Shown: in pieces, positions 27,179 to 35,568 of the stretch | Position numbering within the stretch: the first letter of the stretch is position 1 | Layout of the letters: every line of letters begins with the position of its first letter | From: Bacillota bacterium | Lineage (GTDB): Bacteria; Bacillota; Clostridia; Acetivibrionales; JAEXSP01 | Direction of reading: 5' to 3' | NCBI GenBank assembly: GCA_023453795.1 | Contig: JAEXSP010000044.1 | Span: forward strand, 1 to 64,000 | Length of the DNA: 64,000 nucleotides | Position numbers and translations under genes: made by a program | Notes under the pieces: model-generated | Told to the model about the DNA's origin: nothing | What the model saw: the letters and a program-made list of their open reading frames with translations, nothing else | Databases searched by the model: none

Positions 27179-28340
27179 GGGACAGTTAAGCAATTTTATG
27201 ATTTAATTTCAATCAATAAAAAAGTGAATTTCAATTGGAATTTACATGTTCCTCAAGAAAATTCACATCGTTTCTTCCCTATAATGCAGGCGTTAAACAT
27301 ATTTTGGGACACCAAAAAAGGCCTTTCTATTTCTACTGCTAATTATAAAGCCATGAAGGTTTTGTCTGATTTGTAAATGTCATAACCTCGGTTGCACAAG
27401 TTAAAGCAGCAGGAGGCTGAAATATTTTTAAATCTCTTTGCTATTTCACTGATTCCAAGTCCGCAGTAGTTGTTAAGCATATAGGCTGTTATACTCCTGA
27501 ATTTCATACTCTTTCTTTTCCACCGGTGTGAAAGGGTTTCTATATCCTCTATTTTAAGCTTATCGGCTATCTTTTTTATCAAATCTTCGGGTTTCATATC
27601 CCTCAAAATTACTTCCCTGCAGGATTTGTACTCATACTGTTCCTTCATGTATTCATCTATGTATCCCTTAAGCTTTGAGTTTATTCCCACATCTTTCCTC
27701 TCTATCACCATTTCTTCATATTTCTTGATTGCCAGCCTTTTATCACCCTCATTGATACAACTGAGTATAAAGCCTGTATCTACAAAATTTCGCTTGTCTT
27801 TTACTTTGCCAAGGTAATATCCCATTGAAGAGTAGGGATAGCTGAATTCTCTTCCATTGTATTCCGGGAGGTCTTTGGGGTTTGAGTGGATGTAGGCAGA
27901 TACTGTCAGAAGATAATCATCTGACTCAATAATCTTGCTGTGAAACCTCTCGGTCAGAAGGTGACCCTTACGGCTGTATTTTTTATTTATATATCTCACA
28001 TATGCCTGATTCAGGCTTTTCATGAATTTGGATATATCATATCCGTTAGTATCAATTAGTATGTGATAGTGATTTGACATCAGGCAGTATGAGTATATTT
28101 TACAGTTATGCTTTTCCTTGTATTTTTGAAGAGTATCCAGAAAGTACTCCTTATCGGAATTATCCGGGTAAAGGTCAAATTCACTTATACTATGTGCCAT
28201 AATATGATATATGGCTGTCGGATCCTTTTTTCTAGCTGTTCTCGGCATGGATATATCCTCCTTCGTGGGCTTTATATCCATAGTATCCCATTTTCCATAT
28301 TGTGTCAAATGTAATTAACTGTCCCGTAAATTCACTTTTT
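27179..28340 (-). mobile_element. RAYT/IS200-like single-gene element
   Basis: A Y1 transposase gene is bracketed by inverted repeats GGGACAGTTAA (27179-27189) and TTAACTGTCCC (28315-28325). A second pair, AAAAAGTGAATTT (27219-27231) and AAATTCACTTTTT (28328-28340), lies inside the left repeat but outside the right one. It marks the start of the AT-rich accessory region. The exact edges are uncertain because such elements make no target duplication. Confidence 0.75.
27343..28248 (-). CDS. REP-associated tyrosine transposase (Y1 family)
   Basis: The start at 28248 follows AAGGAGG; the product is 301 residues beginning MPRTARKKDP. The HUH motif is SNHYHILI, and the catalytic Tyr lies in the helix AYVRYINKKYSRKG. 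The GHLLTERFHSKII signature is typical of RAYTs. The C-terminal 100 residues include a DnaA-like helix-turn-helix (YCGLGISEIAKRF), often fused to these proteins. The single-strand transposase appears intact. Confidence 0.9.
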   Translation of the reverse strand: MPRTARKKDPTAIYHIMAHSISEFDLYPDNSDKEYFLDTLQKYKEKHNCKIYSYCLMSNHYHILIDTNGYDISKFMKSLNQAYVRYINKKYSRKGHLLTERFHSKIIESDDYLLTVSAYIHSNPKDLPEYNGREFSYPYSSMGYYLGKVKDKRNFVDTGFILSCINEGDKRLAIKKYEEMVIERKDVGINSKLKGYIDEYMKEQYEYKSCREVILRDMKPEDLIKKIADKLKIEDIETLSHRWKRKSMKFRSITAYMLNNYCGLGISEIAKRFKNISASCCFNLCNRGYDIYKSDKTFMAL

Positions 28341-28466
28341 AATTGGCACAAGTTTTCCTTTCTTAGACAACTGGCTTAGCCGCGCTCTTTTTATATCAAG
28401 TATCTGTAACACTTCGTTAGAAGTGGCTATCATTTCTATTACATTATCTAGCGTAATTTTGTCCAT
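28332..28466 (-). CDS. Very short helix-turn-helix protein, possibly truncated
   Basis: The 44-residue frame ends ...RLSQLSKKGKLVPIKK. It closely resembles the helix-turn-helix part of MerR/excisionase-type DNA-binding proteins (LgvsrqrvsqLvkrGkLkPik), which normally continue beyond this point. Here the stop lies inside the outer inverted repeat of the RAYT element, so the gene may have been cut by insertion. Two ATTATCCTA repeats lie just upstream. It might still act as a minimal DNA-binding peptide. Confidence 0.5.
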   Translation of the reverse strand: MDKITLDNVIEMIATSNEVLQILDIKRARLSQLSKKGKLVPIKK

Positions 28467-28468
28467 AA

Positions 28469-28581
28469 ATTATCCTAAATATACAATATATACTATTATC
28501 CTATCGTATGTGTAAACATTTGTAAATAGATGGTTTACATTTTAACCTTTATAGAATGTATCGAAGTTTTGCTATTATCCT
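28469..28581. promoter_or_regulatory. Operator-like repeats between the HTH gene and the cassette
   Basis: ATTATCCTA occurs at 28469-28477 and 28495-28503, and ATTATCCT again at 28574-28581. Between them TGTAAAC (28511-28517) faces GTTTACA (28533-28539). The region divides the small HTH gene from the divergent three-gene cassette, so it could control either. The binding proteins are unknown. Confidence 0.4.
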
Positions 28582-28692
28582 TTACTTATTAAGCTAATGT
28601 AAATTTTACCATAATAAGAAGGATTATATTAAAATTTGTAGAATAATGTTTGTATTAGTTTTTTTTGCATTACTACTCTAGGAGGCAAACAA

Positions 28693-29418
28693 ATGAATCC
28701 ACCAATTGTTATAACAAATAATTCCTTTCAAGTTGCATGGGTAAACGCTGCAAGAAGATTAAAAGATAATGGTTGGGACCTTTGGAATTTAGTAGTTCAT
28801 ATTACAGATCCAACAAACTATGATAATAAATTAAATGCTATTGTTACTGACTTTTCAGATGAAAACTGCTTAATAAGACCAAAGGGTGTTGCTTATACAA
28901 TTTTTCCACACAAATTATATAATAGAGTGCATAGTGCTGATAAAGTATATAGTGAGTACTTGGATAAAATTTATCCATGGACTCGTACGAGAGATCATAG
29001 TGGTTGGGGCACATATTTCCACAGGATGATCAATTATTATGACGATCGGAGAACAAACCAACTATCAAATATTATTAATGCAATTAACGATAGGGATCGA
29101 ATATCAAGAGCAGCATACACTATAGTGATTGAAAAACCCGGCGGTGAGACAACGAGACCTTTAGGAGCACCATGTTTAAATTATATTGCTGTACAAGTCG
29201 AACCAAATGTAACAAGTAAAACAATAAGTTTGTTATGTATATATCGTAATCATGATTTTCTAAAAAGAGCATACGGAAATTATTGGGGTCTTTGTAATCT
29301 ACTTTGCTTCATTGCAGCTGAAACTCACTCTTCACCTGGTACTCTAACCTGTATATCATCCCATGCGTATGTAGATGAGAAAAGGGCGAGCTTAAGAAAC
29401 TTTTTGGAGGTTCTATAA
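28693..29418 (+). CDS. Thymidylate synthase-like protein
   Basis: The C-terminal half of this 241-residue protein matches the thymidylate synthase fold: catalytic-type C161 (APCLNYIAVQ), R185 and D188 (YRNHDF), N196 (GNYWGL) and H224-x-Y226 (SHAYVD). These are the nucleotide-binding positions, and Asn rather than Asp at 196 favours dUMP over dCMP. The short length and N-terminus resemble archaeal-type TS. C-terminal folate-closing residues are not evident, so the transferred group is open. AGGAGG precedes the ATG, and the stop overlaps the radical SAM start by one base. Confidence 0.72.
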   Translation: MNPPIVITNNSFQVAWVNAARRLKDNGWDLWNLVVHITDPTNYDNKLNAIVTDFSDENCLIRPKGVAYTIFPHKLYNRVHSADKVYSEYLDKIYPWTRTRDHSGWGTYFHRMINYYDDRRTNQLSNIINAINDRDRISRAAYTIVIEKPGGETTRPLGAPCLNYIAVQVEPNVTSKTISLLCIYRNHDFLKRAYGNYWGLCNLLCFIAAETHSSPGTLTCISSHAYVDEKRASLRNFLEVL

Positions 29419-30452
29419 TGGATTCTCAAGTGTCCACATTCAAGTTAAAGGAGATAAAAATTGAAGTAACACACAAATGCCCACTCATATGCATACATTG
29501 TTCTAGCGATGCTACTCCCTCATGCAAGAAAGAGATTTCTAAAGAGAAATGTGTTGAAATAATAACCGAAGCTATAAAAATGGGTGTTCACAAAATTGCT
29601 TTTTCTGGTGGTGAACCATTATTATGGCACTCAATAAATGAAGTTGTTGAAACTGCTTCAAGTAGCGGCGCAGATGTAACTATTTATACCTCAGGAAATG
29701 TTGAAAATGTTGAGGATAAATTGAAAACACTTATGGCAAAGGGTTTACATAGGGTAATACTTAGTCTGTATTCTCCCGATAAGAAACAACATGAAAGAAT
29801 AACCAGGATAGATGGAAGTTTCAATAAAACGATTTATGCTATCCAAATTGCCAATGCACTTAAATTAAAAGTTGAAATACATTTCGTTGCACTATCAAGT
29901 AACTACAAACTTCTCAGAGGTATTGCCGAACTGGGTAAAAGTATAGGAGTATCTAAAGTCAGTGTTTTAAGGTTTGTACCTCAAGGAAGAGGAACATTAT
30001 TACAAAGTGGCGTACTAGATAGAATGCAAAATCTTGAGTTGCGTCGGATTATTAATGATTTAAGGAATGAAGGCTATGATATTCGGACGGGATCGCCTCT
30101 CAATTTTTTGATGGTTAATAATGAACCTGAGTGTTTATCTGCTATAAATCGTCTTATAGTCGACCCAGATTTGCGCATATTTCCTTGTGATGCTTTTAAA
30201 AATATCAGAGCTGAAGAAATTGTTGGGACACTTAAAATGTCCTCTCTTGACGAGTCATCCTTACGAGAGTGTTGGCAACGCTCTCCATATTTTGAGGCTA
30301 TTAGAAATTATTTAACAACAGAATTTGAAGAGCCCTGTAAATCTTGTAAAAATCTAAAGAAGTGTTTATCTGGTTGCCTAGCTCAAAAAGTTATTTCTAA
30401 TGGTACCTTAAAAAAAGATCAAGATCCATCATGCCTGCTTATTAATAATTGA
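29418..30452 (+). CDS. Radical SAM/SPASM protein
   Basis: This 344-residue enzyme has the radical SAM cluster C21-x3-C25-x2-C28 (KCPLICIHCSS), the GGEP motif (AFSGGEPLLWH), and a C-terminal Cys-rich SPASM region for auxiliary clusters (FPCDAF ... CKSCKNLKKCLSGC). SPASM enzymes modify peptides or small molecules. The TAATG junction shows translational coupling to the TS-like gene, which suggests action on the same nucleotide product or on the cassette's target. No peptide substrate gene is visible. Confidence 0.85.
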   Translation: MDSQVSTFKLKEIKIEVTHKCPLICIHCSSDATPSCKKEISKEKCVEIITEAIKMGVHKIAFSGGEPLLWHSINEVVETASSSGADVTIYTSGNVENVEDKLKTLMAKGLHRVILSLYSPDKKQHERITRIDGSFNKTIYAIQIANALKLKVEIHFVALSSNYKLLRGIAELGKSIGVSKVSVLRFVPQGRGTLLQSGVLDRMQNLELRRIINDLRNEGYDIRTGSPLNFLMVNNEPECLSAINRLIVDPDLRIFPCDAFKNIRAEEIVGTLKMSSLDESSLRECWQRSPYFEAIRNYLTTEFEEPCKSCKNLKKCLSGCLAQKVISNGTLKKDQDPSCLLINN

Positions 30453-30539
30453 TAGACTCTGTCAACTAATTTATAATACTCTTAACGAGTTATTAAGTAT
30501 TAATCTTTTAAAATACATTTGTTTCAGGAGGAAGTTAAA

Positions 30540-31688
30540 ATGGCATGCCGTTTTTTCTCATCTTCAAAGGAAGAAAGGTTTGTAGAATTTATACAGTCAT
30601 TACAACATTGCAATTTATGTAGCAGATTATGCGAAAGGGTAAAAATTTTATCTGAGGCTAATGGAAATATTAATTCCAAAGTACTCTTTATCGCCGAAGC
30701 ACCTGGTCGTTTAGGAGCAGATAAGACGAAAATACCTTTGTTTGGAGATAAAACGGGGGATAATTTTGAAATGCTTTTAGGCAATATTGGCTGGAAAAGA
30801 GACGAAATATTTATTACTAATGCAATTCTTTGCAATCCACGTTCACAAGATGGTAATAATGCGACACCTACTCAAGATGAAATACAAAACTGTAATTCAT
30901 ATTTAGAAATGACAATTAATCTATTGCAACCAGAAGTAATCATAACATTGGGAACAGTAGCTTTAGATGCACTAAACTATATAACAAAACATCATGTAAA
31001 ATTAAGTAACGACGTAGGTAAAAAAATAAAATGGAATGGTAAGACTTTGATTCCATTATATCATCCTGGCCCACGTGCAGCTATTCATCGTTCTTTACCT
31101 AAACAACGAGCAGATTTCATTTCGCTTGCCAAACTTGTAGATCCATCAAAAGGCTTATACCATAAAGAAAGTAAATTAACAGATAGAACACCACAAAATA
31201 TAAAAGACATCCATGAAAATGCTTTTTATCAATGTATATTATCGATCGTCCAATCATTGGGGGAAATATCTTATTTCAAATTAACAAAATTACTCTATTT
31301 TATGGATCTCTTTGCTATAGAGCGTCTTGGAAAATCTATCACGGGTGAATTGTATTTAAGACAGCAAGAAGGCCCCTGGCCTCCAAAATTAACAAAAGCA
31401 TTAAAAGATCTTAATGGATATGAAATTTATTATAAATATAAAAGCAAAATACCATTTGTATGTCCCGGTCCTTCGAAGAGATTCGATGTACAAATTGACG
31501 ATATTAAGCTTGATATTATTGCTGATGTTATAAGTAAGTATGGACATTTAAATAATGCAGCTATAAAAATTGCAGCTTATAGATCCACACCAATGCATTA
31601 TGTTCTCGAACAGGAAAAGTTAGGTAAAGACATGAGAAAAATTCCATTGTTATATAAAGATAAGACTATTATTGATAATGTAAAATAA
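30540..31688 (+). CDS. Uracil-DNA glycosylase fused to a Panacea (DUF4065) domain
   Basis: The start at 30540 follows AGGAGGA. Residues about 20-205 form a family-4-like uracil-DNA glycosylase: cluster cysteines C24, C27, C98 and C118, motif EAPG (53-56) and YHPGPR (H175). Residues about 228-375 match the Panacea/SocA-like DUF4065 domain (FKLTKLLYFMD, SITGELYLRQ, GPWPP), known as a versatile antitoxin domain. The fusion suggests control of, or sensing by, base excision. It lies 87 bases after the radical SAM gene on the same strand and probably shares its promoter. Confidence 0.82.
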   Translation: MACRFFSSSKEERFVEFIQSLQHCNLCSRLCERVKILSEANGNINSKVLFIAEAPGRLGADKTKIPLFGDKTGDNFEMLLGNIGWKRDEIFITNAILCNPRSQDGNNATPTQDEIQNCNSYLEMTINLLQPEVIITLGTVALDALNYITKHHVKLSNDVGKKIKWNGKTLIPLYHPGPRAAIHRSLPKQRADFISLAKLVDPSKGLYHKESKLTDRTPQNIKDIHENAFYQCILSIVQSLGEISYFKLTKLLYFMDLFAIERLGKSITGELYLRQQEGPWPPKLTKALKDLNGYEIYYKYKSKIPFVCPGPSKRFDVQIDDIKLDIIADVISKYGHLNNAAIKIAAYRSTPMHYVLEQEKLGKDMRKIPLLYKDKTIIDNVK

Positions 31689-31692
31689 ACAA

Positions 31693-32550
31693 TTATGTAT
31701 TTATATCTTCCAATAGATTTTGTACATTCGAATAATTTTGTTCATAGTACTTTTTTGTTATATTAACATTAGATAATCCAAGAAAATCTGCTAAGAAAAA
31801 AGCATCAACACTCTTTCTCCTTGTGAGATTAGACGCAAAAAAGTCGCGTAATGAATTTGGATGAATATTTAATGTGTTAGCACTACGTGCATACCTTTGA
31901 ATCATTTTATTAATTCCATCTTTTGAAATACTTCCCCTTTGCCCAGACCATAGATTATTCTTCGGGTTATACTCTGATAAATATTTATTCATAGCATTAC
32001 ATGCAATTGAATTCAAAGGAATTACCCTTGATTTGTTCCGGTTATTAATATGGAGTATATACGATTCTCCTTCTTTTCTTAAATCATTTAATTTAAGCCC
32101 CACTAACTCACCAATTTTGATACCTGTATTCAGTATTAATTCCACGAGAGCTATGTCCCTAGATTTATCACTCCCGTATACCTCTAATCTAAACTTTTCA
32201 ATCTCAGAACGACTTGGAATTGTAATAACAGTCCCTTCTTGTCCCTTAGGACTATTATCATATTTAATGTTAAGCATGGCTGTTATGATATTACAATCAT
32301 AAAGAAATTGGCAATATGATGTTAAGGAAGCCATCCTTAACTTAATCCCAGTTATTCGATATTCCTTAACACACATTAAGTAATTTATATAACCAAAAAT
32401 ATTAGCTTGCTCTATAGTTTTTTCATCAAAATCTGGATTTTGACTTTTAAGCCACTCGATGAATTTTTTTATATTATTTATATACGATTTTATTGTATTC
32501 TGACTATATTTACCCTTTTGTAATAAATATGATTTATATTCATCTAGCAT
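31693..32550 (-). CDS. Tyrosine recombinase with substituted catalytic residues
   Basis: This 285-residue protein has the SAM-like N-terminal domain (about 1-95) and the phage-integrase catalytic domain. The first catalytic Arg is Lys (K145 in NTGIKIGEL). The usual HxLR reads NSLR (N232, R235), and the LGH His is Leu (L259). The nucleophile Tyr region YYE (268-270) is kept. With three of the six positions changed it is probably inactive or very divergent. It overlaps the next upstream gene by 11 bases. Confidence 0.8.
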   Translation of the reverse strand: MLDEYKSYLLQKGKYSQNTIKSYINNIKKFIEWLKSQNPDFDEKTIEQANIFGYINYLMCVKEYRITGIKLRMASLTSYCQFLYDCNIITAMLNIKYDNSPKGQEGTVITIPSRSEIEKFRLEVYGSDKSRDIALVELILNTGIKIGELVGLKLNDLRKEGESYILHINNRNKSRVIPLNSIACNAMNKYLSEYNPKNNLWSGQRGSISKDGINKMIQRYARSANTLNIHPNSLRDFFASNLTRRKSVDAFFLADFLGLSNVNITKKYYEQNYSNVQNLLEDINT

Positions 32551-33067
32551 TTAAGATATACTCCGGATTATTTATGATTATTTTTACATTCATCTTTTTT
32601 ATACCTGCAATGGCAACTTGGTATGTTAAGTTCTCAGGTGGCCATTCAAGAATTATGCCTATTCTCTTCATCGTTTCTGTCACGTTTATACCCATGCCTT
32701 CTGGGCAGGTGGTAACATGATAATTTCTGTTTTCTTTCAAAAAATCAAGAATCCCTTCTTTCAGTTTACTTCGTGCTTTTGACTGCCAATAATAGCAGTT
32801 CTTAAGTTGCCTTTCAGACCATTCGGGATGGCGGTTTTTCATTTTTTCAATATGTGATCTAAAGTCAAAAACATGTATTATAGCATAAATGGGTTGAGTT
32901 AAATCAAAAATATTTTCAAATTTTTGTGCTATTGGTGGGCATTTCTTTTTTTTGTTAAAATTTGGACATCCTTTGGGATGCCCAGGATACGGTCTTGTAC
33001 ACAAACTCCTTACAGAATAGTCGATTACAGGATATACTTCTTTTATTATACAAGACAAAATAATCAC
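32540..33067 (-). CDS. Cys-rich putative metal-binding protein, DUF2284-like
   Basis: This 175-residue protein starts at GTG 33067. Its N-terminal part has spaced cysteines (LCTRPYPGHPKGC, KKKKCPP) and a later TCPEGMGINVTE motif, reminiscent of DUF2284 metal-binding proteins. The family call is weak. The stop overlaps the recombinase start by 11 bases, so the two are co-transcribed on the minus strand. Confidence 0.5.
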   Translation of the reverse strand: MIILSCIIKEVYPVIDYSVRSLCTRPYPGHPKGCPNFNKKKKCPPIAQKFENIFDLTQPIYAIIHVFDFRSHIEKMKNRHPEWSERQLKNCYYWQSKARSKLKEGILDFLKENRNYHVTTCPEGMGINVTETMKRIGIILEWPPENLTYQVAIAGIKKMNVKIIINNPEYILNAR

Positions 33068-33262
33068 CTAACCTTTATCTCTTAAAAATTATTCACAGAA
33101 AGTAATAATATAATTATTTAGTATATTATTATTTTATTACATTATAAGTAAACTGTCTATATAATATTTATTATATAGACAGTTACGTTCAAAACTAATT
33201 TATAATATTTGTATTTAATGGTATAATATAAACAACATAAAAATAGTTTGAGGGTTATTAAA

Positions 33263-33700
33263 ATGAAAATATATGTTGCCTCCTCTTGGAAGAACCATAT
33301 ACACCCCAAATTGGTGGCGGCTTTGACCAGGGCAGGTCATGCCGTTTATGATTTTAAAGAACCAACCCCGGGGAATAATGGATTTAACTGGTCTGATATT
33401 GATCCAGGCTGGGAAAATTGGAGTCCACAAGTCTTTAAGAAAGAGTTATTACATCCTAAAGCGGATACTGGATTTATGCAAGATATTGAAGCTCTAAAAA
33501 ATTGCGATGCATGTGTATTGGTCTTACCTTGTGGTAGAAGTGCTCACCTTGAAGCTGGATTTTCAATAGGATTAGGAAAACCAACGATAATCCTTTTATC
33601 AGATGGTATAATAGAATTGATGTATAAACTGACCCCATATATTTGTTTAAATCTCGAAGAAGTTATAGAATGCATAAATACATTATGTAAAGAGAGCTAA
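33263..33700 (+). CDS. Nucleoside 2-deoxyribosyltransferase-like protein
   Basis: ATG at 33263 starts MKIYVASSW; the TTG frame five codons earlier lacks a site. The 145-residue protein has the family pattern: an N-terminal IYVASSWKN strand, an acidic DIEALKNCDACVLVLP segment and GRSAHLEAGFSIGLGKP, where the Glu fits the nucleophile. Such enzymes exchange bases on deoxynucleosides or hydrolyse deoxynucleotides. It ends convergently with tniQ, the stop codons overlapping. Confidence 0.75.
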   Translation: MKIYVASSWKNHIHPKLVAALTRAGHAVYDFKEPTPGNNGFNWSDIDPGWENWSPQVFKKELLHPKADTGFMQDIEALKNCDACVLVLPCGRSAHLEAGFSIGLGKPTIILLSDGIIELMYKLTPYICLNLEEVIECINTLCKES

Positions 33701-35313
33701 TAAACTTTATTCCCGGGATATAGTTTTAATTTCTGTGCCTTTTTTATGGCCCTTATTTCTTGCAAAAATCCCCGATTTCTTAAAGTTGAGTGACTAACTT
33801 TCAAGTAGTTAGCAATACTTTCTACTCTTATCGGTATATCATTAGCAAAGAAATATTTTAATGTTTCATAAAAGATTTTTTCCTTATATTCATGTTCTTC
33901 TAACTGCTTAAAGGTCTGATGCATACGCATTCTAAATTGTGTAAGCAATGAAGGGCAAAATATATAAAATAAAAATATTTTATAAGGTAAATGGAGAATC
34001 TTCATAATTTTTTTATATGGTAATCCTTTTAATACTAATATCAAAATCTCATTAATTATTTTTTCGTCATGTCTTAAAGGAAGTTCAATTGGTGAAATGT
34101 CATTTTTTATTAAGTCATTTGAAACCAAAAAAACTACAGACCTTAAGATTTTTTCGCTTGAGCAATTTAAATCTTTTGTAAGATCTTTTAATGTAATACC
34201 AGGGCACAAACGATCTTTTATTTTTCCCCACGCCAAGCTAATAAAGTAGCCTTTTTCAGTAAGCTCTGAGTTATTTTTATCTAAAACATACTTTATCCCA
34301 CATTGCTCACAATAAACGTAATAATCCCCACAGATTTTACCTTTTACTTTAGACCTTGTATCACGTTTTAAGGTGCCAGGATTTTTATATCCTCCGCACC
34401 AAGGAGCTAAACAAGTTAATGCGTCTATCGGATTAATTTCTTTTTGTAAACCCACTCCTTTAATGAATTTATTACTAGCATCAGTCGAGAAAAGCGTTGA
34501 AATAGGGATATCTAGCATATTAAGAATCTTAAAAATTGAATCTAAGCTAATAAGGGATTGTGAAATTTTATTGTTTCTTGCTAAATTTAAGATTGGATTT
34601 GTAGCAGAAACATTCCGAACATTTATATTATACTTTCTTAAAATAGAAAGTAGCTTTAATGCTAAACTTTGCCCTATAGGCAAATTATTGATAGGTATAA
34701 CCCCGCTACTATCTGGGTCCAAGAGATATGTCCAGTTTATATATCTCAATAAATCCTTGTCATTCATAATAGCTTCTTCTGTTGTGATCTCACATAATAA
34801 AGAATGGCAATGTGGACATTTACCCATTACGAAATCACTTGTTAGCATAGGGATATCTTTGCCACATTTCCAGCAACAAGACAATAGGCTAATATTATGA
34901 ATACTACACACTTTGATTTCTTTTACTTGCCATATGAGTTTATGAATTAAGTCATCTCTTAAACATATAGGACAATATTTCATGCTTTTATGTATAAGAT
35001 TGTCAAGGAGCCTACTATTTGAGACCTTTTCATCTTCTAGAAAGAACTTTTTATAAACAGGTAAAAACGTCAAACAATCTAGTCTCCCTTTTTCAATCAT
35101 AAGCATTGATTCAAGTTTAGTCAGGTTTAAAAGAGATTTAGGATAAACATTTAATGTCGATGACATAGCATATTGCGGCTTTTTAATACCTTCAGGAAGT
35201 AACAGATTCAATAATTCATAAGGTGTAGAGAGATTATTCGTAGCGACTCTACTCAAATAACTAGTCAAAGATTCACCATGTAATGGTCTTGGACGGAATA
35301 ATAACGCTTTCAT
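33697..35313 (-). CDS. tniQ: Stand-alone TniQ/TnsD-family target selector
   Basis: Start at 35313 follows CGGAGG. The 538-residue protein has the TniQ N-terminus (FRPRPLHGESLTSYLSRVA) and zinc-finger cysteines (YCPICLRDD, CSIH, CCWKCGK, CPHC), then a TnsD-like C-terminal region with helix-turn-helix segments. TniQ/TnsD proteins choose the insertion site of Tn7-like transposons. No tnsABC is adjacent; the only copies lie 30 kb away. It may be a remnant of a second element or may act in trans. Confidence 0.88.
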   Translation of the reverse strand: MKALLFRPRPLHGESLTSYLSRVATNNLSTPYELLNLLLPEGIKKPQYAMSSTLNVYPKSLLNLTKLESMLMIEKGRLDCLTFLPVYKKFFLEDEKVSNSRLLDNLIHKSMKYCPICLRDDLIHKLIWQVKEIKVCSIHNISLLSCCWKCGKDIPMLTSDFVMGKCPHCHSLLCEITTEEAIMNDKDLLRYINWTYLLDPDSSGVIPINNLPIGQSLALKLLSILRKYNINVRNVSATNPILNLARNNKISQSLISLDSIFKILNMLDIPISTLFSTDASNKFIKGVGLQKEINPIDALTCLAPWCGGYKNPGTLKRDTRSKVKGKICGDYYVYCEQCGIKYVLDKNNSELTEKGYFISLAWGKIKDRLCPGITLKDLTKDLNCSSEKILRSVVFLVSNDLIKNDISPIELPLRHDEKIINEILILVLKGLPYKKIMKILHLPYKIFLFYIFCPSLLTQFRMRMHQTFKQLEEHEYKEKIFYETLKYFFANDIPIRVESIANYLKVSHSTLRNRGFLQEIRAIKKAQKLKLYPGNKVY

Positions 35314-35348
35314 AATGGGACCTCCGTTCATTCAAAATTCGTTAATAA

Positions 35349-35359
35349 TTATTGCCAAA
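35349..35359 (-). repeat. TTTGGCAATAA motif upstream of tniQ
   Basis: On the minus strand TTTGGCAATAA lies 36 bases before the tniQ start codon. The same 11 bases occur in the same orientation upstream of tnsA at 4378-4388. It could be a shared transposase- or regulator-binding site. Confidence 0.35.
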
Positions 35360-35466
35360 ATTTATCTTAAAAATTACTTAGTGTAGTATGAATATCTATT
35401 CTTATAATTAGTCCTTATGGTAATATATTCTAGACTAGCATTGTAATTATTTTCTAGGTGATATAA

Positions 35467-35528
35467 AATAAAACAAAAACCTGATTTGTAAATCAGGAAC
35501 CACTATTTAATCCTTCCATTCCAGGTTC
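35467..35528 (-). terminator. Terminator-like hairpin in a structured intergenic RNA
   Basis: CCTGATTT/AAATCAGG (35480-35497) is followed on the minus strand by TTTTTGTTTTATTTT, a textbook terminator. Yet no gene on that strand lies upstream of it for more than 3 kb. GAACC (35497-35501) can pair with GGTTC (35524-35528). Either a short antisense RNA ends here, or the stem shields tniQ from readthrough. It is within the 5' region of the ATPase gene. Confidence 0.55.
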
Positions 35529-35568
35529 TACAATTGGGTTAAATTGTTATAACGTAGGAGTGTAAATT

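Noticed and set aside
29418..30452. Prokaryotic viperin
   Set aside because: The radical SAM protein carries a C-terminal SPASM Cys cluster and lacks the viperin-type motif context.
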